Origin: Amycolatopsis oliviviridis
GTDB taxonomy: Bacteria > Actinomycetota > Actinomycetes > Mycobacteriales > Pseudonocardiaceae
Length of the DNA: 64,000 nt
NCBI RefSeq assembly: GCF_014654365.1
Contig: NZ_BNAY01000002.1
Coordinates: 1,179,728-1,243,727 of the forward strand
Direction: 5' to 3'
Of the stretch, positions 17,986-26,191 are shown piece by piece; the stretch's first letter is position 1; every line of letters begins with the position of its first letter. The notes under the pieces are model-generated. The model saw nothing but the letters and a program-made list of their open reading frames with translations. It had not been told where the DNA came from and searched no databases. Position numbers and translations under genes: made by a program.

Positions 17986-18208
17986 GAGTGCGCCCCTTCC
18001 CCATGGCGAACCCGGGTTCGCCACCCCTGTCCCGCCGGATGATTTTTCCACTTTTCGGCAGGTAAGGCCAGGTCATCGCCATAATTGTCAAACTATCGCG
18101 ATCACCGTTGATCATCTGTCAATGAACCGACCACCGGCCGAAGCCGTTTTCTCCACGCCCACTCCCATGCTGACTGCGGATACCGGAGTTCGAGCGAGGG
18201 GAAATGTC

Positions 18209-19417
18209 ATGACCGAGTCATCGTGGGTCCGCAGTCCGGTGGGAAGTCCCGATCGGCACTGGGCGACACGCAAGGGCGTCAAATCCATACTGGTGATGAT
18301 CCCGCACATCGTCGCGGGAAACCGGCTCCTCGATCTGCTCCCGCTCTTCGAGGCCGACCACCGTGTCCAACTGATCTTCACGGTGCCGGAGTGGGAGTCC
18401 TGGCCCGCCACTCACGACTTCGTGGCGGCCCAGGGCGGAATCGTCCTGCCCTGGGCCCAGGCACGGCGCGGCGAATACGACCTCGTCCTCGCCGCCAGTC
18501 AGCGTGGCATCGACGAGGTCGCCGGCCCGGTGCTGCTGATCCCACACGGCGGCGGGTTCGGCCAGTACCGGCCGTGGCGGCCCCCGGGCGCCGGACACGA
18601 CTGGAAACCCCAGATCGGGCTCGAGGCGGGTCAGCTCATGCGGGAAGGACGGGTCCGCGCCGACTCGATCGTGCTCGTCCACGACCGCGAGATGGACGTC
18701 CTCACCGAGACCTGCCCTCAGGCGGTTCCCGCCGGGGTCGTTGCGGGCGACATCGCCCTGGATCGGCTCACCGCCAGCCTTCCCTTCCGCGAGCACTACC
18801 GGCGAGGCCTCGGCGTCTCCGATGGCAGGCGTCTCGTGGTGGTCACCTCGACCTGGTCCGACCGCTCGGCCTTCGGGCGTCACCACGACCTGTTCGAACG
18901 CGTACTCGGCGAGCTCCCGTCCGAAGAGTTCCAGGTGCTCGGAGTCCTGCACCCGCAGATCTGGTCACACCACAGCCTTTGGCAGGTTAGAGCGTGGCTG
19001 GCCGACTGTCTGCGGGCCGGGCTCACCCTCCTGCGACCGGAAGGAAGCTGGCGCGCGGCCTTGATCGCCGCCGACCACGTCATCGGTGATTACGGCTCGG
19101 TGACCGCCTACGCGGCCGGCATCGGCAAACCGGTGCTCCTCGCCGTGGACGGCACCCAAGCGTTACTGCCCGGGACGCCCAGCGCGGTCATCGCCGAACA
19201 CGCGCCGCGGTGGACACCCGACAGTCCTCTTCTCCCTCAGCTGCGTGAGGCGGAGTCCGCCGGCGTGGCCGAGCAGGTTCACGCGTTGCTTTCGTCCAGG
19301 CCGGGGCGCGCTGGAGCACTCTTGCGCACCGAGTTGTACCGGCTCCTCGGCTTGCCCGAACCTGCCAGGGCGATCCCGGTGTCCCCGGTGCCGATGGCGG
19401 AGGTGCTGCCGTGCTGA
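18209..19417 (+). CDS. Uncharacterised GT-B / CDP-glycerol-transferase-like protein
   Basis: 402 residues from ATG 18209, with GAGGGGA seven bases upstream. The start SILVMIPHIVAGNRLLDLLPLFEADHRVQLIFT and the alternating strand-helix pattern suggest two Rossmann halves (GT-B or CDP-glycerol glycerophosphotransferase fold). Features are LIPHGGGFGQYRPW in the first half and a second half with ADHVIGDYGSVTAYAAGIGKPVLL, which resembles the donor-binding GD-GS-T motif of TagB/TagF enzymes. Actinomycete homologues are sometimes listed as translation initiation factor 2, without functional support. It is coupled to a small downstream gene (GTGCTGA overlap). A role in building a cell-surface polymer is inference. 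Confidence 0.6.
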   Translation: MTESSWVRSPVGSPDRHWATRKGVKSILVMIPHIVAGNRLLDLLPLFEADHRVQLIFTVPEWESWPATHDFVAAQGGIVLPWAQARRGEYDLVLAASQRGIDEVAGPVLLIPHGGGFGQYRPWRPPGAGHDWKPQIGLEAGQLMREGRVRADSIVLVHDREMDVLTETCPQAVPAGVVAGDIALDRLTASLPFREHYRRGLGVSDGRRLVVVTSTWSDRSAFGRHHDLFERVLGELPSEEFQVLGVLHPQIWSHHSLWQVRAWLADCLRAGLTLLRPEGSWRAALIAADHVIGDYGSVTAYAAGIGKPVLLAVDGTQALLPGTPSAVIAEHAPRWTPDSPLLPQLREAESAGVAEQVHALLSSRPGRAGALLRTELYRLLGLPEPARAIPVSPVPMAEVLPC

Positions 19418-19887
19418 CCTCGTTCCTCCTGGCGGAAGCGGGTGACGGAACCCGTTCCACCCTCGTCGACGTGCTCGTCCATTCCGGACCGCATCCGGTC
19501 GCGAACGCCCGATCCGTGATCGCGAGGGACTTCGACCGGCTGCCCGGCCTCACGATCGTCGCCGTCTCTTGTTCCCCCGGGCTCTGTCTCGTCGGCGACC
19601 GAGCCGGGGACGTGGCCGTCATCCCGTGCGAGTCCCCGGAAGTGGCGGGTGCGGGCGCCTATTTATGGCTGCTCACCCGCCGCCGGCTCCGGTCGCTGCG
19701 GACGATCACTTCGTGCGTCCAAAGCAGCCAACCGGGTGCGGGCTTGGTCCAGCCGCAGCCCGCCGATCGGACGGCACAGGTCCAGTGCCTTGGTCAGATG
19801 GCCGCGAGCGGCGGCCAAATCACCCTCGAGCTCAGCGACCTCGGCGAACGCCACCAGCACATCGGACTGATAGACGGTCGAACCTGA
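19411..19887 (+). CDS. Small unknown protein coupled to the GT-B-like gene
   Basis: 158 residues from GTG 19411, whose first bases overlap the previous stop. The first ~90 residues have strong coding bias (LTSFLLAEAGDGTRSTLVDV; VANARSVIARDFDRLPGLTI; VGDRAGDVAVIPCES). After about 19690 the bias is lost, because the frame runs antisense into the 3' end of the convergent NB-ARC gene for some 225 bases. Either the original stop was lost or the overlap is real. No family is recognised. The layout suggests an accessory protein of the GT-B enzyme. Confidence 0.5.
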   Translation: MLTSFLLAEAGDGTRSTLVDVLVHSGPHPVANARSVIARDFDRLPGLTIVAVSCSPGLCLVGDRAGDVAVIPCESPEVAGAGAYLWLLTRRRLRSLRTITSCVQSSQPGAGLVQPQPADRTAQVQCLGQMAASGGQITLELSDLGERHQHIGLIDGRT

Positions 19888-21828
19888 CCGGTCGAGCACC
19901 GCGGCGGCGCGTTCGAGCTCACGCTTCGCCGCGGTGATCTCGCCCGCCCGGGCGTTGATCCGCGCCAGCGGCACAGCGACCAAAGCCTCGGCCTTCACGT
20001 CGCCGACTCCGTTGAACATCTCTTGCGCGAGACGCAGATGCCGGGCGGCGTCGGTGGTCCGGCCCGCCTGGAGCAAGGCCTCGCCGATCCGGCGGTGCCG
20101 CTGGGCGACGCCGCGATCGATCCCGAGTTCCCTTTCGATCACGAGGCTTTCGCCGAAGTACTCGACAGCCCGCTCGAAGTCGCCGCGACCTTGCGCCGCC
20201 ATACCCAGCTGGTCCAGGGCCACGGACTCGTTGTGGCGGCTTCCGGCTCCTCTCGCCAGTTCCGCCGCCTTCGAGCATTCGGTTGCGGCGGCTTCGAACC
20301 GTCCCAGGTCCAGATAGGCGCGAGCCAGCTGGCATCTCAACCGCGCTTCGGCGACCGCGTCGGCGCACCGGTGCGCCGCGGCGATGCCGACCTCGTGCGT
20401 CCGGATCCAAAGCTGATAGTGCTTGCGGTAGAGGAAGAGCTCCCAGAGAGCCTCGCATAGCTGCCAGGCCAGTTCGTCCTGCCCCAGCGCGAACGTCTCG
20501 TCGAGCAGTTCGATGATGTCCGGCAGCCGTTCGTCCAGCCAGCGAAGGGCATCGGCTCCCGTGCCGAACAACGGTGGTGCCCCTTCGTACCGGGCGCACA
20601 CGGTGCTGATCCGCCATCGCATCGGGATCACGACCATGTTCGCCCGGGTCATCCGGTGCAGGTACCACTCCGCGATCCGCGGAGTGACTTCGAAGCGCTC
20701 GTCGTCGGGCAACGCCCGCGCGTGCAACCGCACCAGGTCATGGAATCGGTAACCGCCCACGCCGATCTCCTCGAGGAGACTGGCGTCCGCGAGCACTTGC
20801 AGCCCGTCCGCGGCCTCGTCGTCGGAAACCCGGGCGGCCGCGGCGGCGGCACCCACCTCGACCGTCAGCCCCGGGTGTTCACTGGCCAGCCGATAGAGCC
20901 GAGCGGCGTGCGGAGGCAGCGCGGCGTACGACGAGTCGAAGGTGGCGGTCAACGACGCCTCGCCCACCGGCGACAGCCTCGTCAACCGCAGCCGTTCGTC
21001 ACGGAGCTCGGCCACCATCCTCGCCACCGGCCATTTCGGCCGCGACGCCAGCCTCGCGCCCGCCACGCGGAGCGCGATCGGAAACCGGCCGCACAGGGAC
21101 GCCAGCTTCTTGACGTCGGGCAGCTCGTCGGCCACTCGCGACTTCCCCACCGATCGGGTCAGCAGCTCGATGGCGTGTTCCTGCGGCAGGGGCGCCATGT
21201 CGACGAATCGCGCACCCTCCGCGTGCAGACCATCCAGTCTCAACCTGCTGGTGACCACGACGACGCATCCCGACGAAGCGGGGATCAGCGGCCGCACCTG
21301 GGCGGCCGAGATCGCGTTGTCCGCCACCAGAAGCAGCCGCATCCCCGCGGTGGTGGTCCGGAACAGCGCCGCTTGCTCGGCCAGTTCGACCGGCACCCGT
21401 TCCGGAGGGACGCCGAGTGCGCGTAAGAACGCTCCGAGTGCCTCTTCGGGTGGGACGGCCGTCTCCGGGGAGAACCCACGGAGATCCGTGTACAGCTGGC
21501 CTGACGGGAAACGCCTGGCGTTCCGGACCGCCCAGGTGACGGCGAGCGCGGTCTTGCCCACTCCGCCCGGTCCGACCACGACGGTCACCGCGGGCAGCTG
21601 GTCGACCGAGTCGCCCTCAGGACCGGCGGCGGCCGAGTCGAGCGCTTCGAGCTCGGCGGTCCTGCTGGTGAAGTGGGCGGGCACCGGAGGCAGCTGCCGG
21701 GGAACCGGGGTGCCGGAGGGTGACGTCACGGCCGGTGCTGACGGCACCGTGCCGATGTCATCTCCCATGACGAGACCCAGACCGGCGACCGGCCGACACC
21801 GAATTGCCCGGCCACGATTCTTCGTCAC
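19663..21828 (-). CDS. NB-ARC / TPR STAND protein without DNA-binding domain
   Basis: 721 residues from GTG 21828; ATG 21768 is an alternative. After a Pro/Ser-rich head comes an ORC/NB-ARC ATPase with FTSRTAELEAL, Walker A VGPGGVGKTALAVTW near residue 85, MRLLLVADNA as Walker B, TSRLRLDGL (sensor) and GRFPIALRVAGARLA. A winged helix follows, then about 300 residues of TPR helices. It has the body of an AfsR protein but no BTAD or HTH head. It may sense a ligand through the TPR part and act by protein contact. Its neighbour across the GT-B gene is a full SARP with the same architecture, so the two may work together. Confidence 0.85.
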   Translation of the reverse strand: MTKNRGRAIRCRPVAGLGLVMGDDIGTVPSAPAVTSPSGTPVPRQLPPVPAHFTSRTAELEALDSAAAGPEGDSVDQLPAVTVVVGPGGVGKTALAVTWAVRNARRFPSGQLYTDLRGFSPETAVPPEEALGAFLRALGVPPERVPVELAEQAALFRTTTAGMRLLLVADNAISAAQVRPLIPASSGCVVVVTSRLRLDGLHAEGARFVDMAPLPQEHAIELLTRSVGKSRVADELPDVKKLASLCGRFPIALRVAGARLASRPKWPVARMVAELRDERLRLTRLSPVGEASLTATFDSSYAALPPHAARLYRLASEHPGLTVEVGAAAAAARVSDDEAADGLQVLADASLLEEIGVGGYRFHDLVRLHARALPDDERFEVTPRIAEWYLHRMTRANMVVIPMRWRISTVCARYEGAPPLFGTGADALRWLDERLPDIIELLDETFALGQDELAWQLCEALWELFLYRKHYQLWIRTHEVGIAAAHRCADAVAEARLRCQLARAYLDLGRFEAAATECSKAAELARGAGSRHNESVALDQLGMAAQGRGDFERAVEYFGESLVIERELGIDRGVAQRHRRIGEALLQAGRTTDAARHLRLAQEMFNGVGDVKAEALVAVPLARINARAGEITAAKRELERAAAVLDRSGSTVYQSDVLVAFAEVAELEGDLAAARGHLTKALDLCRPIGGLRLDQARTRLAALDARSDRPQRPEPAAGEQP

Positions 21829-22581
21829 CGATCACTGCACCCCATGACGAACAGGATCGCAGGTTACGCGCCGCAAAAAGCATGCTCGTGACTCCCCCTC
21901 ACGGCCACATTCTTTTGTTCGCGCAAATACCCGGACACGAAGCCCCGCCGCGTCATTACGTCAAGCCACATCCGAGAACTCCCGCGCAATCCTCGAACCT
22001 CCCTGTCTACCTCGCCGAGCGGGGTCCACCCAGCAAGACTCGAACATCCACCCGAAAGAACCAAGCCCGAAGTCGGTGAGACCCCCGAACGAAGGAGGCG
22101 CGGACACCGTCGCCACATACTGTGACATTCAACACTCGGCGCCATTTGCGTTTCCATGCCCACGAATACCCGAAACCACCAGGTGTGCGGAGACGGAAAT
22201 AATCCGGCGAATTGAAGCATTACCCGAATCGACAAGAAATTCACGCCGAGACATGCCGAAGTCCCCTTTTCGGGCAATCTTTCCGCCGGAGCAAATTACC
22301 CGCCACGCCAGGCCAGCCCCACCTCTGCGAGACGAGGACCGCTCCGGACTCCCGTCACGCAAGGTCATCTACTCGCCCAAGATCATTCTCCTGAAGTTCA
22401 CTCTTCTTTCGGGGCATTTCGGACATGAGCCATACCCCGGAGTAGCCACGTGTATGACCTCTGTATGCTCCGCTCTCGCTCGATGGGATTACTGATCCCC
22501 CATGTGGGCGAGCCGTTGCGGTCGGGGCCTGTGGTCGCACGCGGCACTGGCATTCGTGGTCCGTATTCGGATGGGAGACAC
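21829..22581. other. Long lower-GC spacer with the promoter region of the thioester protein
   Basis: About 750 bases of reduced GC. Frames of 79-139 codons occur on both strands but lack coding bias and ribosome-binding sites. It must hold the promoters of both divergent neighbours; I cannot place them with confidence. The part before 22582 ends in GGGAGA, the ribosome-binding site of the thioester protein. Confidence 0.45.
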
Positions 22582-23739
22582 ATGCACGGCAGGTCAGTTC
22601 TGGTTCGCGGCGGGATCGCGGTCGCCACCGCGGCCGTCGCGCTGACGATGGCCGCTCCGGCCGCCCTCGCCGAGGATGGCGCGGCGCGGGGCCGGGTCGT
22701 CGACAAGGCCGGCGAGCGGGGCTACAGCGTCAACTTCGGGGACCCCAAGCACTACGTCCCGGAGCTGTTCGAGCTGAAGCTCTCCGACGGCAGCAAGCTC
22801 AAGATGTACTGCGTCCAGATCGAAGTCAACATGCGCACCGATCAGGACATGATCGAGCGCCCGTGGAACAAGTACCCGGACGCCTCGTCGCCGTTCAACA
22901 AGAACAACGCGAAGATCAACTGGGTGCTGCACCACGGCTACCCGGCGGTCGGCCTGAAGGCCATCGAAGGCACGCTCGGCAAGAGCGGAGCCAAGCTCAA
23001 CGGCGGACTGTCCACCGGTGAGGCCGTCACCGCGACGCAGGCCGCCGTCTGGCACTTCAGCGACGGCAAGGACTTCGACCGCGAGAAGCCGCTGATGGAC
23101 GGGGACGCGGAGGCGTCGGCCGACGTGCTGGCCCTCTACGACTACCTCACCGGCAAGGAGAACGTCGGCATCAGCGCGCAGCCGAAGCCGACCCTCGACA
23201 TCGGCCCGGCCAAGGCCTCCGGTGCGACCGGCAGCAAGATCGGCCCGTTCAGCGTGGCCACCACCGGTGACATCACCGAGCTGACCAGCAAGCTGCCCGA
23301 GGGCGTCAAGGTCGTCGACGCCGACGGCAAGGAGATCAAGGCCTCCGCCATCAAGGACGGCACGAAGGTCTTCGTCGACGTTCCCAAGGACACCAAGGAC
23401 GGCGAGGGCTCGTTCTCGCTGAAGGTGAGCGGCCACCTCGACACCGGCCGCCTGTTCGTGGGCGAGAACTACGCCAAGGTCCCCGCTCAGTCGCTGATCG
23501 TCGCGGACTCCGAGAAGACCTCGGTCGTCGCGAACGCGACCGCGAGCTGGAAGCAGGGCGGCGCGCCCGCCACCGAGACCCCGGCCCCCACCACGCCCGG
23601 TGGCGCCGAGTCGGGTGGCGGCAACGAGCTGGCCAACACCGGTGCCTCCGCCACCATGCCGCTGGTCATCGGCGGCGCGCTCCTCGGCGCGGGTGTGCTG
23701 ATGGTGCTGCTGGTGCGTCGTCGCCGTAGCGAGGCGTAA
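22582..23739 (+). CDS. Cell-wall-anchored thioester-domain (Cys-Gln) adhesin
   Basis: 385 residues from ATG 22582. Signal peptide to about residue 31 (APAALAED). A thioester domain follows, with Cys77 in KMYCVQIE and Gln153 in TATQAAVWHFSDG, the pair that forms the internal Cys-Gln bond used by Gram-positive adhesins for covalent binding to host or surface amines. A beta-rich domain (about 210-325) leads to a Pro/Thr linker and the sorting signal LANTG (350-354), a hydrophobic helix and RRRRSEA. A class-E-like sortase would attach it to the wall; no sortase gene is in the window. The gene has its own terminator. It is a likely substrate adhesin of aerial or vegetative hyphae. Confidence 0.85.
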   Translation: MHGRSVLVRGGIAVATAAVALTMAAPAALAEDGAARGRVVDKAGERGYSVNFGDPKHYVPELFELKLSDGSKLKMYCVQIEVNMRTDQDMIERPWNKYPDASSPFNKNNAKINWVLHHGYPAVGLKAIEGTLGKSGAKLNGGLSTGEAVTATQAAVWHFSDGKDFDREKPLMDGDAEASADVLALYDYLTGKENVGISAQPKPTLDIGPAKASGATGSKIGPFSVATTGDITELTSKLPEGVKVVDADGKEIKASAIKDGTKVFVDVPKDTKDGEGSFSLKVSGHLDTGRLFVGENYAKVPAQSLIVADSEKTSVVANATASWKQGGAPATETPAPTTPGGAESGGGNELANTGASATMPLVIGGALLGAGVLMVLLVRRRRSEA

Positions 23740-23760
23740 GACAGAACCGAACACCGAAAG

Positions 23761-23794
23761 CGGGGCCGGTCCATTGTGGACCGGTCCCGTTTTT
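23761..23794 (+). terminator. Rho-independent terminator
   Basis: CGGGGCCGGTCCA (23761-23773) pairs with TGGACCGGTCCCG (23777-23789, one G-U pair) with a three-base loop, followed by five T. It ends the thioester protein gene. Confidence 0.85.
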
Positions 23795-23835
23795 GTGTGC
23801 CGCGAGAGGGAAAGCGCCGGTAGCAGTCGGTCGGG

Positions 23836-23866
23836 GTGGTCGTGAGTGGCAAGTGAGGTTAGAGCC
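23836..23866 (+). repeat. Half copy of hairpin repeat family 1
   Basis: GTGGTCGTGAGTGGCAAGTG (23836-23855) followed by GGTTAGAGC equals the left arm and loop of the element at 5878-5943. The right arm is absent. Confidence 0.65.
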
Positions 23867-23923
23867 AAGGGTGTCCTCAGGTACCTACCGGATTCTGGCT
23901 GCACTTGGTCGCTGGTCCGGTCT

Positions 23924-23970
23924 GTGAAGGCCTCCTTGCCTACTCTGAAGGTAGTGAAGGAGGCCTTCAC
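23924..23970. repeat. Hairpin repeat, family 2
   Basis: GTGAAGGCCTCCTT (23924-23937) and AAGGAGGCCTTCAC (23957-23970) are perfect reverse complements. An inner CTAC/GTAG stem shortens the loop. Nearly the same element occurs at 48746-48800. It lies between convergent genes. Confidence 0.85.
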
Positions 23971-24017
23971 TACCTTCGCGATCGCCACGTTCGTCCCAAG
24001 CGCACCAGCGGTGACAA

Positions 24018-24082
24018 CTGGAGCGCGTGAAGGCCCCCTTCCCTCGGCTGAGCCGAGGGAAGGGGGCCTTCACGCGCTCCAG
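24018..24082. repeat. Hairpin repeat, family 2 (32-bp perfect arms)
   Basis: Arms 24018-24049 and 24051-24082 are perfect reverse complements over 32 bases with one central base. They contain GCGTGAAGGCCCCCTT and AAGGGGGCCTTCACGC. This is the longest perfect dyad in the window. It sits 38 bases beyond the stop codon of the convergent AraC gene. Confidence 0.9.
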
Positions 24083-24120
24083 GTAGGTGATTGTGGCGGC
24101 GACGCCTCGGTCGGGGGTGG

Positions 24121-24864
24121 TCACCGGTCGAAGTGCGTACCCGGGGTGTGCCCGAAGGCCCGGCGGAAGACGTCGATGAACGCGCTGGTGGACGCCCAGC
24201 CGCAGGCGTGCGCGACAACGGTCACCGGGGTGTTCTCGGCCAGGAGCGCCAAAGCGCGGTAGAGCCGCAGCTGCGTACGCCATTGCGGGAACGTCATGCC
24301 GAGATCGGCCTTGAAGAGCCGCGCCAGGGTGCGATCGCTCGCCCCGACCCGCGCGCCGAGCGCGGCCAGTGTCCGGTTGTCGGCCGGATCGGCGCTCAGG
24401 ATCTCGCACAGGGCACGCAGCCGCGGATCTTCCGGCGTCGGCAGGTGCACGGCCTGGTGCGGCGAAGCGCGCAGCTGATCGAGCAGGACCCCGCGCAGCC
24501 GTCGGCGTTCCGGGGTGTCGTCGTGCGGCGGATCGGTGTAGGCGCGGATCAGCTCGCGCAGGAGCGGGCCGACGGCCAGCACGCTCGGTTCGTCCAGCCG
24601 CAACGGGTTCACGGTCGCGGGCAGGCCGACCAGCCGGAGTTCGAGCTCGCCGTGCGCCTGATGGGCGTGCACGGTCCCCGCGGGCACCCAGATGGCCCTG
24701 GTGGCGGGCGCGACCCAGGAGCCCCTGTCGGTGGTGATCGCCAGGACGCCACGGGCCGCGTAGACGACTTGGTGGTCGTCGTGGCGGTGCGCGTCGATCG
24801 TCGTGCCGGAGGCCAGGGACTGGACCTGCGTGGGCGCTTCGGGCATATGGCGGATTTCCGTCAT
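24121..24864 (-). CDS. AraC-family transcriptional regulator (cupin-sensing type)
   Basis: 247 residues. The N-terminal cupin half begins with SLASGTTIDAHRHDDHQVVYAARGVLAI, with a His-rich motif, and GSWVAPATRAIWVPAGTVHAHQAHG. The C-terminal double HTH runs from ~150 (LAALGARVGASDRTLARLFKADLG, FPQWRTQLRLYRALALLAE, ACGWASTSAFIDVFRRAFG). It diverges from a fosmidomycin-resistance-type MFS gene 54 bases away, the usual arrangement of this regulator class with an exporter. Its effector is unknown. Confidence 0.9.
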   Translation of the reverse strand: MTEIRHMPEAPTQVQSLASGTTIDAHRHDDHQVVYAARGVLAITTDRGSWVAPATRAIWVPAGTVHAHQAHGELELRLVGLPATVNPLRLDEPSVLAVGPLLRELIRAYTDPPHDDTPERRRLRGVLLDQLRASPHQAVHLPTPEDPRLRALCEILSADPADNRTLAALGARVGASDRTLARLFKADLGMTFPQWRTQLRLYRALALLAENTPVTVVAHACGWASTSAFIDVFRRAFGHTPGTHFDR

Positions 24865-24918
24865 TGTCTGTCATTTTATCGGAAGCGCGACACCTCGCCC
24901 CACGACGAGCATGGCGGG

Positions 24919-26103
24919 GTGTCGAGGAACAAAGCGATCTTCCTGTTGTCGGCGGGACACGCGTGCGTGGACGTGTACCAGGGTTCGGTGGCCGCGCTGG
25001 TGCCGTTCTTCGCCGCCGAGCGCGCCTACGGGTACGCCGCGGTGTCGGGCGTCGTGCTCGCCGCGTCGCTGCTGTCATCGGTGGCGCAGCCGCTGTTCGG
25101 CGCGCTGACCGACCGATGGGCGATGCCATGGCTGCTGCCGTCGGCCACACTCCTCGGCGGACTCGGGATCGGCCTGGGCGGACTCTTCGACTCCTACGCG
25201 CTGACACTCGCTTTCGTCGCCGTGTCGGGCATCGGAGTGGCCGCCTACCATCCCGAGGCCGCCCGGGTCGCGAGAATCGCCGGTGGCGGCAGGCATACGG
25301 CCATGGGCTGGTTCTCCCTCGGCGGGAACATCGGCTTCGCCGCCGCCCCCGTGCTCGTCGCCGCGGTCATGGCCCTCGGCGGGCTCAGGATGTCTCCGCT
25401 GCTCGTCGTGCCCGCGCTGGCCGGTTCCGTGCTCTGCCTGCCCGTGCTGCGCGCGCTCGCCAAAACGGCCCGCCACGGTGGCTCCACAACGGACGTCGAG
25501 GGGGTCGACGACTGGAAGTCGTTCGCGAGGCTGTCACTGGCCGTCGTCTTCCGCTCGATCGTGTTCGTCGGGCTGAGCACGTTCGTCTCGCTCTACGCCC
25601 AGCAGCGGGTCGGCGGCGGCACGGCGACGGGCAGCGTCGCGCTGTTCCTGCTCTACCTCGGCGGCGCCGCGGGCACGCTGCTGGGCAGCAGGCTGGCCGG
25701 ACGCCGGGACCGGGTCACCGTGGTGCGCCGGTCGTACCTGGTCACGATCGGCGCGGTCGCGGGAGTCGTGTTCGTGCCGGGGCCGGCGTTCTTCCCGTTC
25801 GTCCTCCTGGCCGCGGTGGGCCTGTACATCCCGTTCTCCCTGCAGATCACGCTCGCCCAGGACTACCTGCCCACGCGCGTCGGGACGGCCAGCGGCGTCA
25901 CCCTCGGCCTGACGGTCAGCATCGGTGGCCTCGCGAGCCCCGTCATCGGCGCCGTCGCGGACGACACGTCCCTGCGGACGGCTTTGATCCCGTTGATCGC
26001 GCTGCCGTTTTTGTGCTGGATCACAACCAGGACCCTGTCCGAGCCGTGCTCCGTCCAAACCGGAACACCCCAGGCGGAAAAAGTGTCACTGTCGCGCGGA
26101 TAA
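24919..26103 (+). CDS. MFS transporter, fosmidomycin-resistance (Fsr) type
   Basis: 394 residues from GTG 24919; there is no clear ribosome-binding site, so the start may be leaderless or slightly different. About 12 membrane helices. The N-terminal NKAIFLLSAGHACVDVYQGSVAALVPFF and the loop motif FGALTDRW are typical of the Fsr branch of the major facilitator superfamily, as are AYHPEAARVA and GWFSLGGNIGFAAAP. Such proteins pump out small antibiotics or metabolites. The divergent AraC gene is the likely controller. Confidence 0.87.
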   Translation: MSRNKAIFLLSAGHACVDVYQGSVAALVPFFAAERAYGYAAVSGVVLAASLLSSVAQPLFGALTDRWAMPWLLPSATLLGGLGIGLGGLFDSYALTLAFVAVSGIGVAAYHPEAARVARIAGGGRHTAMGWFSLGGNIGFAAAPVLVAAVMALGGLRMSPLLVVPALAGSVLCLPVLRALAKTARHGGSTTDVEGVDDWKSFARLSLAVVFRSIVFVGLSTFVSLYAQQRVGGGTATGSVALFLLYLGGAAGTLLGSRLAGRRDRVTVVRRSYLVTIGAVAGVVFVPGPAFFPFVLLAAVGLYIPFSLQITLAQDYLPTRVGTASGVTLGLTVSIGGLASPVIGAVADDTSLRTALIPLIALPFLCWITTRTLSEPCSVQTGTPQAEKVSLSRG

Positions 26104-26107
26104 ATGA

Positions 26108-26147
26108 TGTACGGCTCTGTACACCATCGGTTACCGGCTGGTAGGTT
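26108..26147 (+). promoter_or_regulatory. Dyads in the lipase promoter region
   Basis: TGTAC-N6-GTACA (26108-26123) and TACC-N4-GGTA (26132-26143) lie in the 88-base spacer before the lipase start. A possible -10 (TAGGTT, 26142-26147) overlaps the second. They could be operators, perhaps for the TetR protein encoded after the lipase. Weak evidence. Confidence 0.3.
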
Positions 26148-26191
26148 CCGAGCATCCAAACGTGATCCACTTCATGATTCAAAGGGGAGTC

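Noticed and set aside
22594..23988. 464-codon minus-strand frame opposite the thioester protein gene
   Set aside because: Shadow of a gene with signal peptide, thioester motif, sorting signal and terminator on the plus strand.
23924..24082. CRISPR-like repeats
   Set aside because: The repeats are palindromic, of differing length and not separated by regular spacers; there are no cas genes.
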